A program made the position numbers and the translations under genes. The notes below the pieces were generated by a model. The model was not told the DNA's origin. It saw only the letters and a program-made list of their open reading frames with translations, and ran no database searches. Below are positions 42,794 to 51,716 of a stretch of DNA of 64,000 nt, piece by piece. This DNA comes from Clostridiales bacterium 1_7_47FAA (lineage in GTDB: Bacteria; Bacillota; Clostridia; Lachnospirales; Lachnospiraceae), in the NCBI GenBank assembly GCA_000155435.1, contig DS990263.1:62001-126000 (forward strand). Direction: 5' to 3'. Every line of letters starts with the position of its first letter. The first letter of the stretch is position 1.

Positions 42794-42818
42794 TAAGGGA
42801 AACATATACAGATAAGGG

Positions 42819-42857
42819 ATACAGCGTTCCGTGGCAGGCGGGGCGCTGTATTTTTTG
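42819..42857 (+). terminator. Rho-independent terminator after the cohesin gene
   Basis: ATACAGCG (42819-42826) pairs with CGCTGTAT (42844-42851) and is followed by six T. Confidence 0.85.
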
Positions 42858-42883
42858 TGGATTTTAGTACCTTTTTGGCTTAA

Positions 42884-42902
42884 TGATAAATTTTTATTAT
42901 CA
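42884..42902. promoter_or_regulatory. Inverted repeat upstream of asrABC
   Basis: TGATAA and TTATCA are separated by 7 nt (ATTTTTA). The dyad lies about 43 bp upstream of a TATAAT (42945-42950) that is the likely -10 of the asr operon; no good -35 is present, which fits activator dependence. The binding protein is unknown. Confidence 0.4.
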
Positions 42903-43016
42903 AACCATTACAATATATAATTAGGCATACCATTTTGGATTTGTTATAATAATAACATAGGTTTAAAAATAGATTATATAATAAAGATGGATAACCAGTA
43001 AAGGAGGAGGCATTTC

Positions 43017-44063
43017 ATGGGATATAAGGTTGGATTTAAGGATGCCGACAGGATTTTTGGGCAGCTTCAGGACGAGTATGAGATCTGGGCACCCAAGCGG
43101 TTTGTGGGAAAAGGAAGATATTCAGACACAGACCTGATTAAGTATGCCCAGGTGGCAAGTGCAGAGGAGATTGAGTACAAGGAGAAATCAGACTTTCCGG
43201 CAAAGGAAGTCTTAAGCCCCATAACCCAGTCCCTGTTTTATTTTACCGAGGATGAATTCATTGAGAGCAAGGCCGGCTCAAAGAAGCTCCTGATATTCAT
43301 GCGTCCCTGTGACATCCATGCCCAGCATCACCAGGAAAAGATATACCTTCAGAACGGTGGTTTTGAGGATATGTATTATAAGAGGATGAATGAACGGGTC
43401 AAGATCGTCATGATGGAATGTCAGGAAGGCTGGGACACCTGTTTCTGTGTCAGCATGGGCACCAACAAGGCAGAGGATTATTCCATGGCAGTCCTTTTCG
43501 GTGAGGACGGCCTTTCCTTCCAGGTAAAGGATGAAAGCTTCGCCCCGTATTTTGAAGGCATGGAGGATGATGATTTCACGCCCGCCTTTGTGGAGGAAAA
43601 TGAACTCAAGGTAACGGTGCCGGAGATTCCTGACAAGGAAATCCTTACAAAGCTGAAAGACCATCCCATGTGGAGACAGTACGACAAACGGTGTATCTCA
43701 TGCGGAGCCTGTACCGTTGCATGCAGCACCTGTACCTGCTTTACCACCACCGACATCATATACAATGAGAATGCCAACGTAGGCGAGAGGAAGAGGACAT
43801 CCGCCTCCTGCCAGGTAAAGGACTTTACCGATATGGCAGGCGGGATGAGCTTCAGGAACCGGGCCGGGGACAGGATGCGTTACAAGGTGCTCCACAAGTT
43901 CCACGACTACAAGGCGCGGTTTAAGGATTACCATATGTGTGTTGGATGCGGCCGCTGCATCGACCGTTGTCCTGAGTACATATCCATCGTGGCTACGGTG
44001 AACAAGATGGCGGATGCCATTGAAGAAATAAAAGCAGGGGAAAATGGACAGGAGAGGGGATAA
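43017..44063 (+). CDS. asrA: Anaerobic sulfite reductase subunit A
   Basis: A 348-residue ferredoxin-like subunit of the cytoplasmic AsrABC enzyme that reduces sulfite to sulfide. Two cysteine motifs carry 4Fe-4S clusters: CISCGACTVACSTC (about residues 223-236) and CVGCGRCIDRCP (about 306-317). The upstream half has FMRPCDIHAQHHQ, common to AsrA and hydrogenase beta-type subunits. The ATG is preceded by AAAGGAGGAGG. It is the first of three tightly spaced genes. Confidence 0.93.
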   Translation: MGYKVGFKDADRIFGQLQDEYEIWAPKRFVGKGRYSDTDLIKYAQVASAEEIEYKEKSDFPAKEVLSPITQSLFYFTEDEFIESKAGSKKLLIFMRPCDIHAQHHQEKIYLQNGGFEDMYYKRMNERVKIVMMECQEGWDTCFCVSMGTNKAEDYSMAVLFGEDGLSFQVKDESFAPYFEGMEDDDFTPAFVEENELKVTVPEIPDKEILTKLKDHPMWRQYDKRCISCGACTVACSTCTCFTTTDIIYNENANVGERKRTSASCQVKDFTDMAGGMSFRNRAGDRMRYKVLHKFHDYKARFKDYHMCVGCGRCIDRCPEYISIVATVNKMADAIEEIKAGENGQERG

Positions 44064-44066
44064 GCC

Positions 44067-44858
44067 ATGAAGAATATTGTAAAGCCTGTGGCATGTAAGA
44101 TATTGGAAGTTAAGCGTGAAAGCCTTCACGAGTATACATACAGGGTAGAGACAGATATAAAGCCGGAACACGGACAGTTCCTTCAGCTTTCCATACCAAA
44201 GATTGGGGAAGCCCCCATCTCAGTCAGTTCCTTTGGGGATGGATACATGGATTTCACCATCCGCTCCGTGGGCAAGGTGACAGATGAGATTTTTGAAAAA
44301 CAGGCAGGGGATACCCTGTTCTTACGCGGCGCTTACGGCAAGGGCTGGCCTGTTGACCAGTTTAAGGATAAGCACATGGTGGTGATTACAGGAGGGACCG
44401 GACTGGCGCCTGTAAAGAGCATGCTGAACAAGTTTTATGATGAGCCTGATTTCACAAAAAGCGTGCATCTGATCAGCGGCTTTAAAAATGAGGAGGGAAT
44501 CATCTTCAAAGGTGATTTAGAGCGCTGGAAAGAGCGTTTCGACACCATCTATGCCCTGGACAAAGACCATAAGGACGGGTGGGAGACAGGATTCGTGACA
44601 GAATTCGTATCAAGGATTCCCTTTGGTGATTTTGGGGACGATTATGCGGTTGTGGTGGTAGGTCCGCCTCCAATGATGAAGTTCACAGGTTTCGAGGTCC
44701 TGAAGCAGGGCGTGCCTGAGGAGAAGATATGGATGTCCTTTGAGCGCAAGATGTCCTGCGCAGTGGGCAAATGCGGCCACTGCCGTATTGATGAGGTTTA
44801 CGTCTGTCTGGACGGACCTGTATTCAATTATACACAGGCCAAATATCTGGTTGATTAA
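44067..44858 (+). CDS. asrB: Anaerobic sulfite reductase subunit B
   Basis: A 263-residue flavin-dependent reductase subunit that passes electrons from NAD(P)H to AsrA/AsrC. The FAD-binding barrel has a SVSSFGDGYMDFTIRSVG block, and the nucleotide-binding fold has ITGGTGLAPVKSML and VVVVGPPPMMKF. The 2Fe-2S cluster ligands lie at the C-terminus in MSCAVGKCGHCRI and the following VYVC. It starts 3 nt after asrA. Confidence 0.93.
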   Translation: MKNIVKPVACKILEVKRESLHEYTYRVETDIKPEHGQFLQLSIPKIGEAPISVSSFGDGYMDFTIRSVGKVTDEIFEKQAGDTLFLRGAYGKGWPVDQFKDKHMVVITGGTGLAPVKSMLNKFYDEPDFTKSVHLISGFKNEEGIIFKGDLERWKERFDTIYALDKDHKDGWETGFVTEFVSRIPFGDFGDDYAVVVVGPPPMMKFTGFEVLKQGVPEEKIWMSFERKMSCAVGKCGHCRIDEVYVCLDGPVFNYTQAKYLVD

Positions 44859-44875
44859 GAGAGGGGTGGCAAAGA

Positions 44876-45916
44876 ATGAATCATGATATAGATATCAAAA
44901 AGGTAAGGATTAACTGCTTCAGGCAGTCCAAGGTGGCTGGGGAGTTCATGCTTCAGATGCGTGTACCCGGAGCCATGATAGAGGCAAAGCACCTGTCCAT
45001 GGTGCAGGAAATCTGTGAGCGTTTCGGAAACGGGACCTTCCATATGGGCACCAGGCAGACCCTGGATGTACCGGGAATCAAGTATGAGAATATCGAAGAG
45101 GTAAATAAATTCATCAAGGGCTACATCAAAGAGGTTGATGTGGAGATGTGCGACGTGGATATGGAGGTCAATGACTACGGATACCCAACCATCGGCGCCC
45201 GCAATATCATGTCCTGTATCGGCAATGCCCACTGTATCAAGGGCAACATCAATACATACGAACTGGCAAGGAAGATTGAGAAAATCATTTTCCCCTCCCA
45301 TTACCATATCAAGGTTGCGGTGGCAGGATGCCCCAATGACTGTGTAAAAGCCAACTTCAACGATTTTGGCATCATGGGCATCAACAAGCAGGATTATGAT
45401 ATTGACCGCTGCATCGGCTGCGGTTCCTGTGTGGAGGCCTGCCAACATCACGCCACCGGCGTGCTGAGCCTGAACAAGAACGGGAAGATTGACAAGGACG
45501 CCTGCTGCTGCGTGGGCTGCGGCGAATGTTCCTTAATCTGTCCCACCGGCGCATGGACCAGGGGAAGCAAGAAGCTTTACCGTGTAACCCTGGGCGGCCG
45601 TACCGGCAAGCAGAACCCAAGGGCAGGAAAGCTGTTCTTAAACTGGGTAACAGAGGACGTGGTCCTTGGGGTATTCTCCAACTGGCAGAAGTTCTCTGCG
45701 TGGGTCCTTGATTATAAGCCGGAATATCTCCATGGCGGACACCTGATTGACAGGGCCGGGTACAAGGAATTTGCAAAGCATATCTTTGAAGGCGTGGAGT
45801 TCAACCCTGAGGCCAAGGTGGCTGACAATATTTTCTGGGCTGAGAATGAGCAGAGGGGCAACATGCATGTGATGCCGCTGTCAGAGCATAAACATGCGGG
45901 ACCTCAGGAGAAATAA
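44876..45916 (+). CDS. asrC: Anaerobic sulfite reductase subunit C (siroheme subunit)
   Basis: A 346-residue catalytic subunit. Siroheme and its coupled 4Fe-4S cluster are bound by cysteines in NIMSCIGNAHCIKG and VAVAGCPNDCVKANFNDFG. Two additional ferredoxin clusters follow in CIGCGSCVEACQ and CVGCGECSLICPTG. The ferredoxin insert and length match AsrC rather than dissimilatory DsrA/B. Spacing to asrB is 17 nt with GAGAGGGGTGG as ribosome site. The operon ends in a hairpin. Confidence 0.93.
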   Translation: MNHDIDIKKVRINCFRQSKVAGEFMLQMRVPGAMIEAKHLSMVQEICERFGNGTFHMGTRQTLDVPGIKYENIEEVNKFIKGYIKEVDVEMCDVDMEVNDYGYPTIGARNIMSCIGNAHCIKGNINTYELARKIEKIIFPSHYHIKVAVAGCPNDCVKANFNDFGIMGINKQDYDIDRCIGCGSCVEACQHHATGVLSLNKNGKIDKDACCCVGCGECSLICPTGAWTRGSKKLYRVTLGGRTGKQNPRAGKLFLNWVTEDVVLGVFSNWQKFSAWVLDYKPEYLHGGHLIDRAGYKEFAKHIFEGVEFNPEAKVADNIFWAENEQRGNMHVMPLSEHKHAGPQEK

Positions 45917-45971
45917 TAAGTAAGACGCGCGGATGTGTGCGGATGAGGCAGGAATCAGGAAGAAAAGATAT

Positions 45972-45999
45972 GGGAGCCGGGCGGTTAAGCCCGGCTCCC
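45972..45999. terminator. Hairpin between convergent asrC and RelA/SpoT-type genes
   Basis: GGGAGCCGGGC (45972-45982) pairs perfectly with GCCCGGCTCCC (45989-45999) across a 6-nt loop. The T content after it is poor on plus (GTGTTC) and moderate on minus (ATATCTTTTCTT), so it may serve both transcripts. Confidence 0.65.
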
Positions 46000-46030
46000 G
46001 TGTTCATGCCATGACGTGTTGTCAAACTGT

Positions 46031-47275
46031 TTATTCACCGTTCAGTTTATGGTTTAACTTCTCATAAACCTCATGAATCTCATCCCCCTGCCGCATCAGT
46101 TCCTCCACATCCGGTTTCTCAATGTCATGTATCAGCACGTTCCTGGTCCTTCTGAGGGCGCCTATTTTGTTGGACAGGTCCTTGTCCAGGATGTCCATGC
46201 GCTTTAAGGTGTTGATATTGAAGGCACTGTAGGACTTGGGCGTGTTCCGGCCGGTGGCGCGGTTGAGAAGGTTCTCAAGTGGGACCCACTGGCCGAAGAA
46301 GTAGTTGACGGCCTGGCGGGTCTCCGGGTCGGAGACATCATCGCTGCTCCTTAATTCCTGGTAAACATGGTACCGCTTCTCGTTGCCGGTGATGATTTGG
46401 TCGATGATCTGCTGGGAAATGTTCCTGCGGTCTTTTTCAAATTTGACGGATTTCAGTATAGGCTCAATGTCCTTTACCTTGAAAAATTTTAAGCGGCTGA
46501 GAAGCTTGAACAGCAGTTCAATATTGCCCATACGCAGTTCAATGTCCTCTTCCTTAAAATGATTGCTCAGGTAATTGTACAGGTAGGAGGCCAGGTCGTA
46601 CTGGCTGGTAAATGTGGTCTCCTTGTTCTTTATCCTCTCATTGCCCGCGCTCTGCAGCCGTTCAAGGGCAATCTCCCCGGTCAGCACCAGACCGTTAAGC
46701 TCATCCAGGATGGACAGCTCCTCGTCCGACAGGGCACCCTGGAGGGGCTTGTAAATCAGGTCGTGCTCCACCTCGGACCAGGCGTGCATGAGGACGGAGG
46801 CTACCTGGATTTCAATGCGGGCCTGGACATACTTCTTCTGGCTGGGCGATATATTCTCTTCGCTGATATGTACCCTGTAATGGTTGGCCCAATAACCGGA
46901 AAAACGTTTGTTGTAAGTGGGTGTCTTGGACTGTTCCGGGAACTGCTTTTTCTCCATGACAGTAAAAAGGTCGCTGATAAGGGCGTCCGCCTTGTCGCGG
47001 TCACCAGGGAAATAGAGGGATACGCGGACACCTGCCAGGTCAAACATGTCATCGTATATCTCGCGCATGTTTTTGTAGGGGGTCTCCCTCTCGGCGTTCC
47101 GGTGGAAGGTCTTGTATTTCAGCCTTCCCGGGTTCTTGGCCCTGGAAGTGACGATGGCACGGATACCGGCAGACTGCAGCGCTGTCTCCAGCTGTTTCGC
47201 AGCCAGGCGCCCGGCATTTTCATAAAATGTGTATTTCTTCCTGTAATTTTCTATAAACTGGTTTACTAAATCCAT
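46031..47275 (-). CDS. RelA/SpoT-domain nucleotide synthetase, stand-alone type
   Basis: A 414-residue cytoplasmic protein with a synthetase domain in the first about 180 residues and a helical C-terminal extension. There is no HD hydrolase, TGS or ACT domain. Visible motifs are SRAKNPGRL (44-52), DLAGVRV with Asp79, the GYWANHYRV block (127-135) and RIEIQVASVLMHAWSEVEHDL (153-173) with Glu155. The usual EIQIRT arginine is replaced by alanine. It may make (p)ppGpp, or another pyrophosphorylated nucleotide as some toxin-type synthetases do. The ATG at 47275 has GGAGG 8 nt upstream; a GTG at 47284 lacks one. It is divergent from the LRR gene. Confidence 0.82.
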   Translation of the reverse strand: MDLVNQFIENYRKKYTFYENAGRLAAKQLETALQSAGIRAIVTSRAKNPGRLKYKTFHRNAERETPYKNMREIYDDMFDLAGVRVSLYFPGDRDKADALISDLFTVMEKKQFPEQSKTPTYNKRFSGYWANHYRVHISEENISPSQKKYVQARIEIQVASVLMHAWSEVEHDLIYKPLQGALSDEELSILDELNGLVLTGEIALERLQSAGNERIKNKETTFTSQYDLASYLYNYLSNHFKEEDIELRMGNIELLFKLLSRLKFFKVKDIEPILKSVKFEKDRRNISQQIIDQIITGNEKRYHVYQELRSSDDVSDPETRQAVNYFFGQWVPLENLLNRATGRNTPKSYSAFNINTLKRMDILDKDLSNKIGALRRTRNVLIHDIEKPDVEELMRQGDEIHEVYEKLNHKLNGE

Positions 47276-47491
47276 GGTGGGCACCTCCCTCTTGAAACAG
47301 TATATCTTAAGGAGCAGAAGAATTCAAATACTTTCCAGTATTTTGAAATGGAAATTTCCGGCGGGGATTCCATTGTCCGGATGGGATGGGCGTAAATCCG
47401 TTTTCACATAAGTTGAGGAAAGGAATTCTCAAACATGTCCGAGTATGGTACAATTGTTACGGAGATAAGAAGGATGAAAGAGAGAGGGAAC

Positions 47492-49420
47492 ATGAAGCTG
47501 ACAGAACTCAAATGCACTGCCTGTAACGGCAGCCTGAAACTGGATGAGAACAATCCCCATATAGCTGTCTGCGAGTATTGCAGGACACGCTATGTGCTGG
47601 AGGATGAAGGGGAGGGGAACGTACGGCTGGCCGGTGAACCGGCAAAGATGAATCATACCACCATCCGGCCTAAGCCTTCTAAAAAAACCACTGGGTGGGA
47701 AGCCTACGGATGGAAGCGTGTTGCGTCCGCGCTGGCTGTATTGTTCCTGCTTGTGGTGGTGATATCCGGCCTGGCCGTAAATAAAGTCCGGAATGGGAAA
47801 CACGCCCCGGCTTCCGGCAATCCGCCGTCTGCCACCAGGTATGCAGGGAAAGGAACAGGCCGGGATTCTGAGGTGACGGCAGGAGCGGACGGGAAGGAAG
47901 CGCAAAAGGAAGAACTGACAGGCATATTCGGGGATATGGCAGCCACTGCTTTTGGTAAGGCGGCAGATCTGCTCAGCGATGAGGAACTGGCCCGTTTCCG
48001 GTGGATTGAATATAAATATTCCGGCGACCATATCATGGTGGGATACAGCTTTGATGATCCCATGGAAAAGCCAGAGGCAGCCCTTACATGGCTGGAATTT
48101 GACAGGGACAGCGCAAAAATCAACAGTAAGGTCCTGTCCCGGTTTACCGGGCTTAAGTCCCTGAGCGCGGCAGGCTATCTGTCGGCAGGGGATATAAAGG
48201 GGCTGGACCTGAAACGGCTCAGCTGCTACGGCAAGTCCCCGGGGGAGGTGGCTGCTTTGTTTGAGGACCCGGGACAGTTAAAGGAGCTTCGCATCAGCGC
48301 GGGACTTGAAAGCCTGGATGGGCTGGGCGCGCTGACGGGTGTGGAGAAACTGGCCCTCAAAGGCTCCGACCTGACGGATATCAAGCCTCTGGCCGCCATG
48401 AAGGGCGTCAAGTCCCTGACCCTTGAATACTGCAATGAATTAAAGGATTTTTCCGTTCTTTCCGTGATGGACTGGCTGGAAGAGCTGTCCATTGAATCAG
48501 AGGGGGTCAGGGATGCAGGTTTTGTGAAGGATATGCCAAAGCTTACGTCATTTTCACTGTCCAGGGCCAAGATACTGGATCTTGACAGCCTGAAGGGCAA
48601 TACAGGCCTGACCTCCCTTTCCATTACAAGGTGCAGCGAGGTAAAGGACCTGAGCGCGGTATCCGGACTTACCGGGCTTGAGGAACTGTCCCTGGAGGTG
48701 CCTTACAACTGTGCCCAGCCGGACCTTTCCGGCCTCACCGGTCTGCGCCGCCTTAAGGTGAACGGCATGGACACGGTTTCCTACCTGTCAGGGATGGGAG
48801 GGCTTGAGAAACTGGAACTGGAATGGGTGGATATTGATTCCACGGCGCCCTTTGCAGGGCTTGCAAACCTGAAGGAATTAACCTGTTCCCGCATCCCGGA
48901 TGAGACAAAGTGGGATTTTGTGGCCAGGATACCATCCCTGGAAGTGCTGAACCTCAATGGAATAAGGACCTATAAGGATATATCAGGCCTGTTCGGCATG
49001 CCCGCCCTGCGGGAACTGTATCTGAACGGGGTGGAGTGTGAACTGTATTTTTCAAAGATATCCCCCAATGAATACTTGGAGGTCCTTGAGATGGACGGGG
49101 TGAAGCTGTATGAGAATGTGAAGATCAGCGGCGGGGGAGGGATTGTATACGTGGATTACGATAAGGTGGACCTGAATGATAATACAGGTTTTTTGACCGC
49201 GTTCCCGGGAATCAGAAGGCTGAGCCTGGCAGACAACATGCTGACGGACATAAGCTTTGCAGCCTCCCTTCCCAATCTGGAGTATCTTGACATAAGTGAT
49301 AATTATGTGACGGATATCAAACCGTTGGAGGGACTGGGCAGGCTTGGGACCCTTGACTGTTCCGGCAATCCGGTGGGGAACGTCCGTGTTTTAAGCGATG
49401 ACGTGACAATACTCCAGTGA
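47492..49420 (+). CDS. Zinc-ribbon, single-TM, leucine-rich repeat protein
   Basis: A 642-residue protein of unknown role. An N-terminal zinc ribbon has CxxC pairs at Cys8/Cys11 and Cys27/Cys30. A membrane helix at about 77-96 follows a basic stretch. The outer part has a linker and then at least fifteen leucine-rich repeats of the internalin/SDS22 type (about 190-640), such as LTGVEKLALKGSDLTDIKPLA, ending LEYLDISDNYVTDIKPLEGL. The topology would place the zinc ribbon inside and the LRR array outside. The start may instead be ATG 47474, with GGAG 9 nt upstream, adding six residues. It is divergent from the RelA/SpoT-type gene. Confidence 0.82.
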   Translation: MKLTELKCTACNGSLKLDENNPHIAVCEYCRTRYVLEDEGEGNVRLAGEPAKMNHTTIRPKPSKKTTGWEAYGWKRVASALAVLFLLVVVISGLAVNKVRNGKHAPASGNPPSATRYAGKGTGRDSEVTAGADGKEAQKEELTGIFGDMAATAFGKAADLLSDEELARFRWIEYKYSGDHIMVGYSFDDPMEKPEAALTWLEFDRDSAKINSKVLSRFTGLKSLSAAGYLSAGDIKGLDLKRLSCYGKSPGEVAALFEDPGQLKELRISAGLESLDGLGALTGVEKLALKGSDLTDIKPLAAMKGVKSLTLEYCNELKDFSVLSVMDWLEELSIESEGVRDAGFVKDMPKLTSFSLSRAKILDLDSLKGNTGLTSLSITRCSEVKDLSAVSGLTGLEELSLEVPYNCAQPDLSGLTGLRRLKVNGMDTVSYLSGMGGLEKLELEWVDIDSTAPFAGLANLKELTCSRIPDETKWDFVARIPSLEVLNLNGIRTYKDISGLFGMPALRELYLNGVECELYFSKISPNEYLEVLEMDGVKLYENVKISGGGGIVYVDYDKVDLNDNTGFLTAFPGIRRLSLADNMLTDISFAASLPNLEYLDISDNYVTDIKPLEGLGRLGTLDCSGNPVGNVRVLSDDVTILQ

Positions 49421-49423
49421 GTA

Positions 49424-49433
49424 AGTGTACACT
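49424..49433. promoter_or_regulatory. AGTGTACACT palindrome, copy 1 (upstream of the flavodiiron gene)
   Basis: A perfect 10-bp palindrome lies 10 bp upstream of the -35 of the flavodiiron gene promoter. The identical sequence occurs at 51718-51727 in front of the XRE regulator gene. It is a candidate operator. Confidence 0.45.
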
Positions 49434-49443
49434 AAATAATACA

Positions 49444-49472
49444 GTGACATTTGGGGTAAAATGTAGTATACT
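49444..49472 (+). promoter_or_regulatory. Promoter of the flavodiiron gene
   Basis: GTGACA (49444-49449), 17 bp, TATACT (49467-49472), 50 nt before the ATG. Confidence 0.6.
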
Positions 49473-49522
49473 TCTAAACGAAATGAAACATTGACCATCA
49501 TTTAACGAAAGGATGACTGAAT

Positions 49523-50731
49523 ATGTACTGTGTAAAGCGCATTAAAGACGACCTGTTCTGGGTTGGCGGGACAGACCGCAGGCTGGCATTATTTGAAAAT
49601 GCCTTCCCTATTCCCCGCGGCATTTCCTACAATGCCTACCTGCTTGTAGATGAAAAGACCGTGTTATTTGATACCGTGGACCGTGCCATTACGGAACAGT
49701 TTTTTGAAAACATAGAGGCTATATTAAAGGGACGCACCCTGGATTACGTGGTAGTGAACCACATGGAGCCGGACCACTGCGCCACCCTGGGAGAGATTGT
49801 ACGCAGATATCCTGAGGTAAAGGTGGTCTGCAACCCCAAGACCGTTCCAATCATCAAGCAGTTTTATAACTTTGATATTGATTCCAGGGCCATGATCGTG
49901 AAGGAGAATGATACATTCTGTACCGGAAGGCATACATTTACCTTCATCATGGCTCCCATGGTGCACTGGCCGGAGGTCATGGTCACATATGATACCACGG
50001 ACAAGACCCTGTTTTCAGCAGATGCCTTCGGCACCTTCGGCGCCATGAACGGCAACCTGTTTGCGGATGAGGTTAATTTTGAGCGTGACTGGCTGGATGA
50101 CGCCAGAAGATATTATACCAATATCGTGGGCAAGTACGGTCCTTCCGTGCAGACCCTGCTTAAGAAGGCGTCCGCCCTTGAAATCCATACCCTCTGCCCG
50201 CTCCACGGTCCTGTGTGGAGGAAGGACATTGACTGGTATGTGGACAAGTACCTGACCTGGAGCAGCTATGAGCCGGAAGAAAAGGCGGTCATGATTGCAT
50301 ATGGTTCCATCTACGGCAACACGGAGAATGCGGCCAACATACTGGCAGGGATGCTGGCTGACAGGGGCGTGAGGAATATTGCGATGTACGATGTTTCCTC
50401 CACCCATCCGTCCACCATGATATCCGAGGCATTCAGGTGCAGCCACCTGGTGATTGCGTCCGTTACCTATAACGGAGGGATTTTCAGCAACATGGAACAT
50501 TTCCTCATGGACCTTAAGGCACATAACCTGCAGAACAGGACCGTTGCAATCATGGAGAACGGCTCATGGGGCGTGCTGTCAGGAAAGCAGATGAGGGAAA
50601 TCATCGGCTCCATGAAGAACATGACAATCCTGGACGAGACAGTGACCGTAAAGTCCGCACTGAAGGAGGACCAGCTGGCCATTCTGGAGGGCATGGCGGA
50701 CGCCATTGTCAGAACCATGAACCAGCAGTAG
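49523..50731 (+). CDS. FprA-type flavodiiron protein
   Basis: A 402-residue soluble flavoprotein. The N-terminal lactamase-like domain binds the di-iron centre with His80-x-Glu82-x-Asp84-His85 (NHMEPDHCA) and later His ligands in APMVHWPEVM and LCPLHGPVW. The C-terminal flavodoxin domain (about 250-400) starts VMIAYGSIYGNTENAA, which binds FMN phosphate. These enzymes reduce O2 to water, and sometimes NO, using rubredoxin or coenzyme-linked electrons, protecting anaerobes. No rubredoxin is adjacent. It has its own promoter next to a palindrome shared with the XRE gene. Confidence 0.93.
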   Translation: MYCVKRIKDDLFWVGGTDRRLALFENAFPIPRGISYNAYLLVDEKTVLFDTVDRAITEQFFENIEAILKGRTLDYVVVNHMEPDHCATLGEIVRRYPEVKVVCNPKTVPIIKQFYNFDIDSRAMIVKENDTFCTGRHTFTFIMAPMVHWPEVMVTYDTTDKTLFSADAFGTFGAMNGNLFADEVNFERDWLDDARRYYTNIVGKYGPSVQTLLKKASALEIHTLCPLHGPVWRKDIDWYVDKYLTWSSYEPEEKAVMIAYGSIYGNTENAANILAGMLADRGVRNIAMYDVSSTHPSTMISEAFRCSHLVIASVTYNGGIFSNMEHFLMDLKAHNLQNRTVAIMENGSWGVLSGKQMREIIGSMKNMTILDETVTVKSALKEDQLAILEGMADAIVRTMNQQ

Positions 50732-50740
50732 GATGGTAAG

Positions 50741-50806
50741 GATGTAAGAACGGTAAGGACGCAAAAACAGTAGGGACACAAAAACGGCAGGGACACAAAA
50801 ACGGGG
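50741..50806 (+). repeat. Short imperfect tandem repeat
   Basis: About three copies of a 17-18 bp unit of the form GGGACACAAAAACGGCA, with a more divergent first copy, fill the gap between the flavodiiron and cupin genes. Confidence 0.7.
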
Positions 50807-50820
50807 AGAGGGGACGGATT

Positions 50821-51180
50821 ATGATCAGGAGAAAAGATGAAGCTGAAGTAAAAGTCATGCATGAAGTACAGAAGGGGAACGGGGATGTGGTTTTCCACAC
50901 ATTCATGACAAAAGACGAGGCTTACGGCGCAGGAAGGACCTTCGCAAGGGTGGAGTTCCTTCCGGGTACCTCCATCGGGGTGCATGGGCACCACGGGGAA
51001 TTTGAAGGCTATTATGTGCTGAAGGGACAGGCCCTTGTGACTGACAATGGGACTGAATCCATACTGAATCCGGGGGATTACCACATGTGTAAGGACGGGG
51101 ACAGCCATGGCATTGCATGCTATGGGGAGGAGCCGATGGAAATCATTGCGCTGATCATCAATGTCCCGGCGCGGACTTAG
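50821..51180 (+). CDS. Small cupin-domain protein
   Basis: A 119-residue single-domain cupin. Motif 1 is GVHGHHGEFEGYYVLKG, with two His and a Glu as metal ligands, and motif 2 is PGDYHMCKDGDSHG with the last His. There is no signal peptide. Such small cupins are metal-dependent isomerases, dioxygenases or sensors; function cannot be assigned. It follows the flavodiiron gene by 89 nt with no terminator between, so co-transcription is possible. GGGGAGAGGGG precedes the ATG. Confidence 0.85.
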   Translation: MIRRKDEAEVKVMHEVQKGNGDVVFHTFMTKDEAYGAGRTFARVEFLPGTSIGVHGHHGEFEGYYVLKGQALVTDNGTESILNPGDYHMCKDGDSHGIACYGEEPMEIIALIINVPART

Positions 51181-51216
51181 GATGGCCCCGGACTATAAAA
51201 GATGACAGATGGAAAA

Positions 51217-51257
51217 GAACCGGCGGCAGGCCAATTGCATCCGCTGGTTCCTTTTTT
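51217..51257 (+). terminator. Rho-independent terminator after the cupin gene
   Basis: GAACCGGCGG (51217-51226) pairs with CCGCTGGTTC (51241-51250, one mismatch or G-U) and is followed by C and six T. Confidence 0.85.
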
Positions 51258-51350
51258 GGCACCAGAATACATTACAGTACATTAAAAATATGAATTACAA
51301 TGAATATCTGGTTGTGTTTTTTTAGATAACGTAGTAAAATAATTAGGAAA

Positions 51351-51698
51351 TTACAGGAAATCAGAGGGCTGGCCCCGCAGGAGTTCCGTAATATAGCGGA
51401 CAGCAGGAAGGATGGCCCTGGCCTCGCTTTCGCTGCAGTTGTGCAGTTCCCAGAAAAGCTGCTGCTTGGCGTCGCCTATGGCATCGGAGCCAGGATAGAA
51501 TATCCTGTCTGCCGGAATCCTGAGCGCGGTAATCAAAGGATAGAGAACCTCAAATTTGGGATTCCCGCGGAAGTTTTCAATATTAATAATGGTACGGACA
51601 TCAATTCCCAGTTTTTCAGCCAGTGACGCCTGGGACAGCCCCTGCTCTTCACGGGCTTTGCGGATGACCGTACCTAATGTTTTAACGTAATCATGCAT
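51351..51698 (-). CDS. XRE-family helix-turn-helix regulator
   Basis: A 115-residue DNA-binding protein. The XRE/Cro helix-turn-helix covers about residues 7-62 (IRKAREEQGLSQASLAEKLGIDVRTIINIEN). A helical tail of about 50 residues, with EARAILPAVRYITELL, may dimerise or sense a ligand. GAGGTG precedes ATG 51698. A perfect AGTGTACACT palindrome lies 20 nt before the start codon, suggesting autoregulation; the same site is at the flavodiiron promoter. It is divergent from the diguanylate cyclase gene. Confidence 0.9.
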   Translation of the reverse strand: MHDYVKTLGTVIRKAREEQGLSQASLAEKLGIDVRTIINIENFRGNPKFEVLYPLITALRIPADRIFYPGSDAIGDAKQQLFWELHNCSESEARAILPAVRYITELLRGQPSDFL

Positions 51699-51716
51699 TG
51701 TGATTCACCTCAATAC

